This document shows positions 27,775 through 34,181 of a DNA stretch of 36,417 nt, piece after piece (position 1 is the first letter of the stretch; each line of letters begins with the position of its first letter). A model generated the notes under the pieces. That model was given only the letters and a program-made list of their open reading frames with translations, was not told the DNA's origin and searched no databases. Source of the stretch: an uncultured Lachnospiraceae bacterium (GTDB lineage Bacteria > Bacillota > Clostridia > Lachnospirales > Lachnospiraceae); assembly GCA_934317005.1 (NCBI GenBank), contig CAKREB010000024.1, positions 1 to 36,417 on the forward strand, in the 5' to 3' direction. Made by a program: the position numbers and the translations under genes.

Positions 27775-27855
27775 TTATTCCATTGTAATATAATCAATCA
27801 GCCGTTTTCCTGTTACGGCTTCTATATAAAGAATCATTCTGATCATCTTCATCAT
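27775..27855 (-). CDS. 26-residue small protein
   Basis: The frame encodes MMKMIRMILYIEAVTGKRLI followed by DYITME. A very strong ribosome site (GAGGAGGTGA) lies about 6 bases upstream, and the frame ends shortly before an intrinsic terminator, as a last gene of an operon would. The first half is amphipathic and Met-rich. It follows the small membrane protein by only 5 bp. No family is recognised; regulatory or membrane-associated roles are both possible. Confidence 0.55.
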   Translation of the reverse strand: MMKMIRMILYIEAVTGKRLIDYITME

Positions 27856-27860
27856 GGCTG

Positions 27861-28046
27861 TCACCTCCTCTCCATTCGTCCACAACTAAGAATCAATAAC
27901 ATAACCTTCAGAATGTTACAGCTAATAAGAAAAATGATCTTAAGGATCTCCAAAACTGCAAGCAGTAAATGCAATCCCAGCCATGCACCTCCCTTTATCA
28001 CCGATAAAAGAAAAACCATTATTGTACTGATCACTCTTCTTACCAT
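27861..28046 (-). CDS. 61-residue small membrane protein
   Basis: The start MVRRVISTIMVFLL is chosen because GGAGGG lies 6 bases upstream; in-frame Met codons farther upstream overlap that site or the ParR-like gene. Two hydrophobic spans (about 4-17 and 23-53) make up most of the protein, followed by CGRMERR. It resembles small holin-like or toxin-like peptides in size and charge, but no antitoxin gene is visible. Position after ParMR is the only functional clue. Confidence 0.6.
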   Translation of the reverse strand: MVRRVISTIMVFLLSVIKGGAWLGLHLLLAVLEILKIIFLISCNILKVMLLILSCGRMERR

Positions 28047-28060
28047 AACCATCCCTCCGA

Positions 28061-28498
28061 TCATGCCCATTTCATTACATTGTCTACCATTTCCTCTGTA
28101 ACATCATCTTCCTTTTTCGTGCCAGTTTCCTTTACCGCTTCCTTTTCAATAGGAGCACTCTGTACCACCGCTGGTTGTCGCACCATTGCAGTCATCATTG
28201 TGTCCGCTAAATGAACAACGAAATCCTGATACAGCTCCTTGCGAAGTTCTTCTCGTATCCGATTCTCCATGACCTCCAGTTCTTCACTCGTTACATATTT
28301 CTTTTTCTCATCCTCATCTGCAGTTTCCATCCCCTCCGACAACCTGCAGATATAAGATTCGATTGCTTCCATGATAAACTGTGTCTTGGATTTGTATAAA
28401 TCTCTGTCCAGATTATTTAATATCCTCAATACCTTTACATGCTGCGGATTATCCGGACTAAAACGAAGGCAAAACTGTTCATACTGTTGGCGTCCCAT
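28061..28498 (-). CDS. ParR-like DNA-binding partner of the ParM-like ATPase
   Basis: The protein has 145 residues. Residues 8-55 (FCLRFSPDNPQHVKVLRILN, then KSKTQFIMEAIESYI) fit the ribbon-helix-helix pattern of ParR/CopG-type proteins. The rest is charged, with a helix around 70-105, and an acidic C-terminus (DDVTEEMVDNVMKWA) that could be the tail contacting the ParM filament. It begins 11 bp after the ParM-like stop, the usual parMR order. ParR proteins bind arrays of direct repeats (parC); none is obvious next to these genes, but a striking array lies at 19975-20268. Confidence 0.72.
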   Translation of the reverse strand: MGRQQYEQFCLRFSPDNPQHVKVLRILNNLDRDLYKSKTQFIMEAIESYICRLSEGMETADEDEKKKYVTSEELEVMENRIREELRKELYQDFVVHLADTMMTAMVRQPAVVQSAPIEKEAVKETGTKKEDDVTEEMVDNVMKWA

Positions 28499-28509
28499 TA
28501 CAATCCCCC

Positions 28510-29433
28510 CTATCCAGCTCGATGAATCACTCTCTCAAGATAAATCTTACCGAGATAATCAAAGCCTTTCGCATTTGCCCGGATATCTTCAATGTATCTG
28601 ACATTTCTCTGCTGCATCTGTCCAAACCGTTTCATTACCGTTGCACCACCGCCCACAAAGATGATCGGTGTCAGATCCATGTTGTAACCAAGCTCTCTGA
28701 TATAATTTGTGATCGTCTCACAATACTTGTGAAGTTCTTCCAGAATAATGTCCTTGTACTGATCCGGCAAATCGTCTGCTCCATTAAGCATGACCTGTTG
28801 AATGTCATACTCATCCACCTCTGAATTAAGCTTTCTGACACATTCCTTATTGATCTGTTGGATACAGGTAATAATACCGGAGTTCTTCGTCACACAAACC
28901 GATTCATCTGGACTTTGATTGATGATCGGCATCAGATCAACGGTCCATGAACCAATATCAACAACAAGCACCTTTGCCGGAAACTCACTGATCTGACTGG
29001 CAACCGCCGCAAAGCACTGTGGATATACCGAAATCCGTTCAATCGTAATATGATACTGCTTTTTCTCATACTTAAATGTTACTTCCCGGTTCTGATCCAG
29101 ATACTTGATAAATGCCTCTTTCTCTTTGCCAAAACGGGTAAGAGGAAGTCCCACTGCCCAGTAGACATTAGCAGTTCTCTTTCCAAGCCGGTCTAACTCT
29201 TTGGCTGTCGCAGCTAATGAAAGCAGATAATAATTTTCATCCTCCACCTTGCTGTCCTTGACCTTTAATCGCTCGCTTCCGACCTTATAATACTTTCCAT
29301 CTTTCTCCAAGACGTTTTCAAACAATGCCGGCTCCGTGGTAATCTCACGAATCCCGGAAGTAAAAGTCTCATGTACTGTTTTCATATTTGACCAGCCGTG
29401 GTCAATGGCGATAACTACTGTATTCTTATCCAT
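28510..29433 (-). CDS. parM: ParM/StbA-like actin-type ATPase
   Basis: The protein has 307 residues starting at MDKNTVVIAIDHGWSN, with AAAGGAGG 7 bases upstream. Actin-fold nucleotide motifs are present: phosphate-1 AIDHGWSNMK (9-18), phosphate-2 VVDIGSWTVDLMP near residue 155, and adenosine motif IIFVGGGATVMKRF near 270. ParM filaments push sister plasmids apart, so in an ICE it would help a replicating excised circle to be inherited. Its start overlaps the Cys-rich gene by 8 bp. Alternatives are Alp-type actin-like proteins with other roles, but the ParR-like neighbour favours partition. Confidence 0.88.
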   Translation of the reverse strand: MDKNTVVIAIDHGWSNMKTVHETFTSGIREITTEPALFENVLEKDGKYYKVGSERLKVKDSKVEDENYYLLSLAATAKELDRLGKRTANVYWAVGLPLTRFGKEKEAFIKYLDQNREVTFKYEKKQYHITIERISVYPQCFAAVASQISEFPAKVLVVDIGSWTVDLMPIINQSPDESVCVTKNSGIITCIQQINKECVRKLNSEVDEYDIQQVMLNGADDLPDQYKDIILEELHKYCETITNYIRELGYNMDLTPIIFVGGGATVMKRFGQMQQRNVRYIEDIRANAKGFDYLGKIYLERVIHRAG

Positions 29434-29776
29434 AATGATCCTCCTTTTCCTTAGCAAAACTATCATTTTTATTGTTCCAAGGTTCTTTTTCATTGGAGGC
29501 TTTCTTATTCCTCCCCAGTATTTTCTTCATACAAGGAAAACAATAATCTTGTTCCTGTCGGTACGGACAACCTTCGCAGTCTCTATCCCGCTGCTCCTTT
29601 TGATCCGACTTATCAGGCATCCTCTCTGTAAAACATTTTTGTGAGATACAACGACTACTATTTCCCCAAAAATACCTGCATTTCATACAATCTTGTATTT
29701 CATTATCCAAGCGATCCTGATATTCCACATCTATATGATGCGATCTTTTTCCAGATCCTATTTGAATAATTCCCAT
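29426..29776 (-). CDS. Cys-rich small protein, first gene of the leftward operon
   Basis: The protein has 116 residues. It has clustered cysteines: DCMKCRYFWGNSSRC, CISQKC, then DCEGCPYRQEQDYCFPCMKK. The CxxC pairs suggest one or two zinc-binding knuckles, and the tail is Lys/Glu-rich. AGGAGG lies 9 bases before the ATG. As the first open frame after the repressor-controlled promoter and its long leader, it could be a regulator of the operon. I recognise the pattern from similar elements but cannot name a function. Confidence 0.72.
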   Translation of the reverse strand: MGIIQIGSGKRSHHIDVEYQDRLDNEIQDCMKCRYFWGNSSRCISQKCFTERMPDKSDQKEQRDRDCEGCPYRQEQDYCFPCMKKILGRNKKASNEKEPWNNKNDSFAKEKEDHYG

Positions 29777-30222
29777 TTCCTACATCCTCCTGTAAACAAT
29801 TCAGTATATTGAATGCTCTTTAAGCATGTAGGTACACATTTTTAATTCATCGTCCTTGTGTACTAAGGAATTACAATCATGTCACATTCGTGAGCACGAG
29901 GCTGAATTTATCAACCATCTCCTCTGCTGCCATTTCGAGGACCAGGAGATCCTATAATCTCCTTCATGCGTAATTATCATTCTGCCATGCCAAACATCAT
30001 TATCTGCTCCATCTTCATCTCTCGATCCTTCGACTCTCATCGCAAATTACCACTGATTATTGTTATGATTACACACCAGAAATCTCCATGTTGTAATTGA
30101 TGATATTCAATTGTCCTCAGGTATTTTCAACCTGTAGCCATAGAATACACTCTTTGAAACAAATTGTATTGAACTTTAAAAGACCAATTTAGCCCTTTCT
30201 AGTTCTCTTTTGTGAACCTTTC
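29777..30222 (-). promoter_or_regulatory. Long (about 445-nt) 5' leader of the leftward operon
   Basis: No long gene is present between the predicted start of transcription and the Cys-rich gene. It contains a perfect 7-bp hairpin, AGGAGAT-CCTATA-ATCTCCT (29944-29963), and a weak dyad ATTCAGTATATTGAAT (29799-29814) just before the ribosome site. On the minus strand it also has short frames: MKMEQIMMFGMAE (30018-29977, with AAGGA 7 bases upstream) and MAAEEMVDKFSLVLTNVT (29933-29877, no good ribosome site). Either may be a leader peptide. No direct-repeat array of parC type is seen. Confidence 0.5.
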
Positions 30223-30291
30223 GTATTTATTATACAGTTCCCTTTTGTGAACGTCAATATCTTTTTATATTTTTATTTCACATTTGTGAAC
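30202..30291. promoter_or_regulatory. Three 16-bp operators, probably for the XRE repressor
   Basis: GTTCTCTTTTGTGAAC (30202-30217) and GTTCCCTTTTGTGAAC (30237-30252) differ at one base, and TTTCACATTTGTGAAC (30276-30291) is a third relative that holds a perfect dyad TTCACA-TT-TGTGAA. All share the half-site TGTGAA. The second fills the -35/-10 spacer of the leftward promoter, the first lies around its transcript start, and the third covers the -35 region of the rightward promoter. This is a classic phage-like divergent control region. Confidence 0.8.
30229..30257 (-). promoter_or_regulatory. Strong leftward promoter for the conjugation/partition operon
   Basis: On the minus strand TTGACG (30257-30252), a 17-bp spacer and TATAAT (30234-30229) make a near-consensus sigma-A promoter. 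Transcription would start near 30222. An operator occupies the spacer, so the repressor should block polymerase binding directly. It is the only convincing promoter found for the leftward genes in the core. Confidence 0.8.
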
Positions 30292-30308
30292 TATTATGGT
30301 ATTATAAT
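30280..30308 (+). promoter_or_regulatory. Rightward promoter for the XRE repressor gene
   Basis: A perfect TATAAT (30303-30308) lies 31 bp before the ATG. The -35 region is weak (ACATTT at 17-bp spacing) and is covered by the third operator, which suggests autoregulation. The -10 and -35 regions do not overlap those of the leftward promoter. Confidence 0.6.
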
Positions 30309-30339
30309 TAAAATAAACGCTGAATAATGGGAGGTATAT

Positions 30340-30804
30340 ATGAACGCCGAAAGCATAGCCGACAAAATTAAAAGATATCGTAAAATAAATAATATGTCGC
30401 AGGAAGAACTAAGCACTCTCTCCGGCATCAATGTATCTACCATAAAGAAATACGAATGCGGATACCGTAATCCAAAACCAGAGCAGCTCGTCAAAATAGC
30501 AAATGCACTCAATGTTAGTGTTTTGGTATTCCTTTCCTTTGATCTCACTACTACCAGTGATATTCTTGCATTACTTATCAAATTAGCTGAAAACTCCGAT
30601 TTGGAGATAGAATGTCAAAAAGATAACTCCGATAATTATGTAACAAACAAGATTTCATTGTCTTTCAATGACCCTGCTATAAATCAAACCCTTGTAAGAT
30701 ATCTGAAATACAAAAAGGCATTGGAATCATCAACACACTCTTCTACAGAATCTGCTTCTGATCTCCAACGCCAGTTAGATGAATTATTAATTTGTAAGAA
30801 ATAA
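30340..30804 (+). CDS. XRE-family (Cro/CI-type) transcriptional repressor
   Basis: The protein has 154 residues. The helix-turn-helix occupies residues 6-62 (IADKIKRYRKINNMSQEELS, GINVSTIKKYECGYRNPKPE, IANALNVSV). The C-terminal 90 residues form no recognisable peptidase or ligand domain and end in a helix (SASDLQRQLDELLICKK). GGGAGG lies 5 bases before the ATG. It is the only clear rightward gene, divergent from the conjugation operon and separated from it by three operators, so it is the likely master switch. There is no adjacent ImmA-type gene; an unrelated HEXXH protein lies 0.8 kb away. Confidence 0.88.
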   Translation: MNAESIADKIKRYRKINNMSQEELSTLSGINVSTIKKYECGYRNPKPEQLVKIANALNVSVLVFLSFDLTTTSDILALLIKLAENSDLEIECQKDNSDNYVTNKISLSFNDPAINQTLVRYLKYKKALESSTHSSTESASDLQRQLDELLICKK

Positions 30805-30886
30805 ATGAATAATTATCCTAACAAAAAATACATGCCTTAATTAAGCCCATAATGCAAAAATCTATGAAAAAATATTTAATAAGACA

Positions 30887-31636
30887 TTATTCCATTTTTA
30901 AAACCATATCATAAAAGTCTAAAAAACTTTTTGTAATGAAAAATCCACTCCCTTCAACACTTAATTCTGGAAATGTATTGTCATCTTCATCTACATCTCC
31001 ACTTTCAGTCTCATATTCTTCTTCCAAAAATCCAGTTTGTTTCAATCTAATAAAAATAGAATATAATTCGGGAATCGTAAGACCCTGTGTTTTCGCATAC
31101 TCCTTACTAAAACTATACCATTTATTATTATATGTATGTCCTCTTGTTTTTAATGATTTACTTTTAGCCGCAGATTGTTCACAAAACTTTTTATAATCCA
31201 CTAAATATTGAATTTCTCGATATGACATGGTACTCAATATATTTAAATATTCATCAAACTCATTTACACCAATATGATTTCCTGATAAATATCCATTTCT
31301 AATGAGATTTCCAAAAAAAACCACTTTATCATTTGAAGCTAATCGTTTTATAGCCTCTACCACTCTAGCATAATTAATAAGAAATTCTACATCATTTACC
31401 ATTTCTCTTGTTATAGTAGCACTATCCGACAAGATAACATCAATTAATTCTTGTTCCTTATTTTGCTGAAAATCCTCTAAAGTTTTATCTATAGAAGCAT
31501 TAACCAAATCCCCTATAACCGGTATCTTCCCAACCACCCCCGCTACTCCAGCGGTTACTACAGGATTTCCTTTTATGTCAATCAATTCATTAACACTTTG
31601 CAAAGATGATTTTATCTGTTCAAAGTCCTCATACAT
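30887..31636 (-). CDS. Cargo protein with membrane-insertion-like segment (possible Abi-alpha-like effector)
   Basis: The protein has 249 residues. An N-terminal Gly/Ala/Val-rich stretch (GNPVVTAGVAGVVGKIPVIG, about 22-41) looks like a membrane-inserting hairpin. A helical middle (VVEAIKRLASNDKVVFFGNL, NEFDEYLNILSTMSYREIQY) is loosely like Abi-alpha/DUF4393 proteins, and a winged-helix-like C-terminal part (YAKTQGLTIPELYSIFIRL) follows with an acidic linker. No catalytic motif is visible. It starts 11 bp after the metallopeptidase gene with AAGGA upstream, so the two are almost certainly cotranscribed. The pairing suggests protease and substrate, or toxin and control, but this is inference. 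Confidence 0.6.
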   Translation of the reverse strand: MYEDFEQIKSSLQSVNELIDIKGNPVVTAGVAGVVGKIPVIGDLVNASIDKTLEDFQQNKEQELIDVILSDSATITREMVNDVEFLINYARVVEAIKRLASNDKVVFFGNLIRNGYLSGNHIGVNEFDEYLNILSTMSYREIQYLVDYKKFCEQSAAKSKSLKTRGHTYNNKWYSFSKEYAKTQGLTIPELYSIFIRLKQTGFLEEEYETESGDVDEDDNTFPELSVEGSGFFITKSFLDFYDMVLKME

Positions 31637-31647
31637 AATACTTTTCC

Positions 31648-32469
31648 TTATATATCATATCCTTCAAAATTTGTTTTAATAATATCAGACATCACACCAA
31701 AATCTCTATTTGCATTATCTAATGTCTGATGTCCAACGAGAAAATCATACATATCCAGCATCCAAGGATTGCTACCAAATACATGTTGTCTCACTCTTTT
31801 ATTAAATACATTTGGAAATAATTTTTCCCATATTGAATATCTACCCATAAATTGCATTAATTCATACAATTGTTGATCTGCATTTCCATTTGCTGCTTCA
31901 TATTGTTGCGATAAACTATTTATTTGATATGGTAATTCTTTTTGTAAAATAAAATCAGATTGGTCTTTATTATTTTTATCATCATATTTATTTCCAAAGG
32001 TGAATTTTCTTAAAAATAAATATCCTGTTGCTCTAGCATGAAATTCTGTCCAAAAAACAAATGGTCTATGTATCATTTCCCTTTGAACAACATCATAATT
32101 CTCCAATCTATTCATTTTTACATAATTCATATAATCAAATACATGTGTCATTTCATGTATAACTGTTCCTACCCACTGCCAATCTTTCTGTTTGACCGCA
32201 TTAAAAAAATAATCTCGGTTTATTGCTATGGTAAACATTCCGCCAATTGTCTTTGGAGGAATTGTCAGTCCTCTATTTGTCTCCACCACTTCTTTGGATA
32301 TAGAGCTATCTCCTTCAAAAAGTTCAGGTCTTTTTTTTATATAAACATCGCTAATACGCTCTGCAAATATAATATCCACATCTATCGAATTCAAATCTAA
32401 ATAATTATAATAATCCTCCAAAACCAAAGATAGCATTTCATTTAATTGTTTTTCAATTTCCTCATCCAT
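31648..32469 (-). CDS. HEXXH zinc metallopeptidase
   Basis: The protein has 273 residues starting at MDEEIEKQLNEMLS; the GAGAGG site is 7 bases upstream, while the extension to 32496 has none. The zinc motif is VIHEMTHVFDY (His105, Glu106, His109), and a likely third ligand Glu142 lies in WTEFHARATGY, 33 residues on, as in gluzincins. No signal peptide or membrane segment, so it acts in the cytoplasm. It could process its operon partner, a phage protein or the element's repressor. It is not a standard ImmA (no matching context or length). The region is visibly more AT-rich than the conjugation genes. Confidence 0.75.
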   Translation of the reverse strand: MDEEIEKQLNEMLSLVLEDYYNYLDLNSIDVDIIFAERISDVYIKKRPELFEGDSSISKEVVETNRGLTIPPKTIGGMFTIAINRDYFFNAVKQKDWQWVGTVIHEMTHVFDYMNYVKMNRLENYDVVQREMIHRPFVFWTEFHARATGYLFLRKFTFGNKYDDKNNKDQSDFILQKELPYQINSLSQQYEAANGNADQQLYELMQFMGRYSIWEKLFPNVFNKRVRQHVFGSNPWMLDMYDFLVGHQTLDNANRDFGVMSDIIKTNFEGYDI

Positions 32470-32504
32470 AAAATACCTCTCTTTAAATAAAAACAAAAAA
32501 TTAC

Positions 32505-32534
32505 CTTATATGTATTACTAAAAAAATTAGGCAA
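32505..32534 (-). promoter_or_regulatory. Possible promoter of the metallopeptidase unit
   Basis: On the minus strand TTGCCT and TATAAG are 18 bp apart, 36 bp before the start codon. In such AT-rich DNA a match of this quality may occur by chance. The rest of the 350-bp gap to the DUF2188 gene (32535-32821) holds no gene, only a loose AACTAG/CTAGTT dyad and A/T-rich sequence. Confidence 0.4.
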
Positions 32535-32821
32535 CATTGGAATTGTTTACGTAATAAAACATATACTAAAATCCAACGCCAATAAGTTGAACTAGTAATT
32601 TATAAGCATTAGCTAGTTGCAATAATAGATTTTAAAGCTTTATTTCTATATTGCCCCTACCTTATACCAAATCATCACTAGTCTTCATCCTTATTTCATT
32701 CGGTATTGTGTCAATTTTCGTAAACGCCTAACTTACAATCAGACACTTACTTTATATCTGTTACATATAATATTATAATTCACTAATCTTCTATTGCCAA
32801 AAGATTATCAACTTCGCTATA

Positions 32822-33052
32822 TTAATAATTTTTGTCCTTAGGCGGACACGAATCATTACCATAACTATTACATTTGCGCCATTTTCCATTTCTATCTTGA
32901 ACTCGCATTTCAGACTGCTGATTAATTGCAATATTCCTTGCAATGCTTATTGCCTCCTTTTGCGTATCTGTTATACGCGTGGCTCGTTCATTATTAGCAC
33001 CTACAACAGCCCATTTATCACCATGTTTTACAACAAATTGATTTTTTCCCAT
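32822..33052 (-). CDS. DUF2188-family small protein
   Basis: The protein has 76 residues and fits DUF2188 well: an N-terminal strand (QFVVKHGDKWAVVGANNERA), the helix TQKEAISIARNIAINQ, and the tail RNGKWRKCNSYGNDSCPPKD, close to the family's G-D-P-x-P ending. GGAGGT lies 8-9 bases before the ATG. The fold resembles a small alpha/beta domain. Function is not established; members are frequent on mobile elements. It stands alone between the two cargo gene pairs. Confidence 0.85.
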   Translation of the reverse strand: MGKNQFVVKHGDKWAVVGANNERATRITDTQKEAISIARNIAINQQSEMRVQDRNGKWRKCNSYGNDSCPPKDKNY

Positions 33053-33472
33053 TTCACTTACCTCCAGTTAATCTATAATTAATCAATTACAAGAAAGTGA
33101 AAATAAACTACCCAAAAACATTTTCACTATAAACCATCTATTCTATAGGTATTTAACCATCTTATTTTAAGTAAAATATAATCGAAAATATCTTTATTTT
33201 ATATTTTTTTCATTGACTAATACCTCCATCACATATTTCGTCCATAAGGAACGATTTGAATTGATTTTAGCAAAAGCATTTGATATACTAGAAGCGTTTA
33301 ATTACTGGTGGATGGTTTTTCCTTTCACTAAATTATGTAAAGTTGCAAGGTGTTCGCCTTGCAACTTTTTTTGTTACAACAGTATTGCTGTAATCATTTT
33401 ATATCCTATCACATATCTCATGCATTTCCAACTATATATTGTGTTTTTTGTGATTTTTATCAATATATAGTA
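33053..33472. other. Intergenic gap between DUF2188 and HEPN genes
   Basis: It holds a perfect 8-bp dyad, GTGAAAAT/ATTTTCAC (33094-33125), just upstream of the DUF2188 ribosome site, and the rightward terminator described separately. A rightward 85-codon frame (33213-33470) contains an HKERFELILAKAFDILEAF stretch but runs through the terminator and lacks a ribosome site. It may be a relic of a lost gene. Confidence 0.4.
33339..33372 (+). terminator. Strong rightward intrinsic terminator without a gene
   Basis: AAAGTTGCAAGG and CCTTGCAACTTT form a perfect 12-bp stem around TGTTCG, followed by a T-run to 33372. It is one of the best terminators in the window. Read leftward it has a weaker T-run (TTTACATAATTT) and may also end the HEPN transcript, 100 bp after that stop codon. 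Confidence 0.85.
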
Positions 33473-34171
33473 CTAATTATTTCTTATTTCATCATCTATT
33501 GACTTCACTATTTTTTCAATATCACGTATATAATTTTGTACAATCTCTTTTGTAATACTCTTTACTTGCGCATCCGTATGGGCTCTATCCGACTGATGTG
33601 CAATAATATTTCTCCTACTGAATAACTCATTCAGACGTCTTTTGAATTTATCTTTTGTACGTTCTGTTCCTTCCCTTTGGTAGAAAGCTCTGTCTGCAAT
33701 ATGTGCTAAATTGATTCCCAATAATTTAAATTGATCTTTCACTGACTCATACGAAATCATTGTAATTGCACGATAATAATTATTTATATATTCAAGAAAC
33801 CAATCTATATCCTCACCAGATTTTAATGCCACCTCTATAACTTTCATATTGACTTTAAGATTTTCATACTTATCTGTGCGATCCCAATTTTCATTATAAA
33901 TTTCGCATAAACCATATTTTGTCAATTCGTGCATATAAAAATCAAAAGCACTTGCCAGAAATATAATCTGTGCACGCCAAATATTTTCCCCTTCATTTAC
34001 TTTTCCTGATTCAATCAATTCATCCGCCACAACAAATTGTGCATTTATGGTTTGTATAGCCTCATCAAAATGTTGCATTATTTGATCTAACTCAAACCTA
34101 ACAACATTCGTATGAAATTTATCTCGTATATCTTCATTCCTTGCCTCTAAATCAAGGTTTCTCTCCTCCAT
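33473..34171 (-). CDS. HEPN-domain protein (RiboL-PSP-HEPN-like), probable toxin RNase
   Basis: The protein has 232 residues and is all-helical. It contains the HEPN catalytic motif R-x4-H: Arg187-Asn-Ile-Ile-Ala-His192 in SRRNIIAHQSDR, and an earlier helix with WRAQIIFLASAFDFYMHEL (65-83) typical of RiboL-PSP and MAE_28990-type HEPN families. Such proteins cleave RNA when triggered and act in abortive infection. It starts 10 bp after the ATPase stop with GGGGGG before the ATG, so the two form an operon. The ATPase would be the sensor or regulator. Confidence 0.78.
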   Translation of the reverse strand: MEERNLDLEARNEDIRDKFHTNVVRFELDQIMQHFDEAIQTINAQFVVADELIESGKVNEGENIWRAQIIFLASAFDFYMHELTKYGLCEIYNENWDRTDKYENLKVNMKVIEVALKSGEDIDWFLEYINNYYRAITMISYESVKDQFKLLGINLAHIADRAFYQREGTERTKDKFKRRLNELFSRRNIIAHQSDRAHTDAQVKSITKEIVQNYIRDIEKIVKSIDDEIRNN

Positions 34172-34181
34172 ACAGTCCCCC

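Noticed and set aside
32429..32438. GATAGCATTT inside the metallopeptidase gene as an outlying array unit.
   Set aside because: It lacks the ATATAG box and the spacing, and lies in coding sequence.
31648..32469. HEXXH protein as an ImmA-type anti-repressor for the XRE regulator.
   Set aside because: Not adjacent to the regulator, separated by its operon partner, larger than typical ImmA, and in a differently composed cargo block; possible but unsupported.
33213..33470. 85-codon rightward frame as a gene.
   Set aside because: It passes through a perfect terminator hairpin and has no ribosome site; at most a relic.
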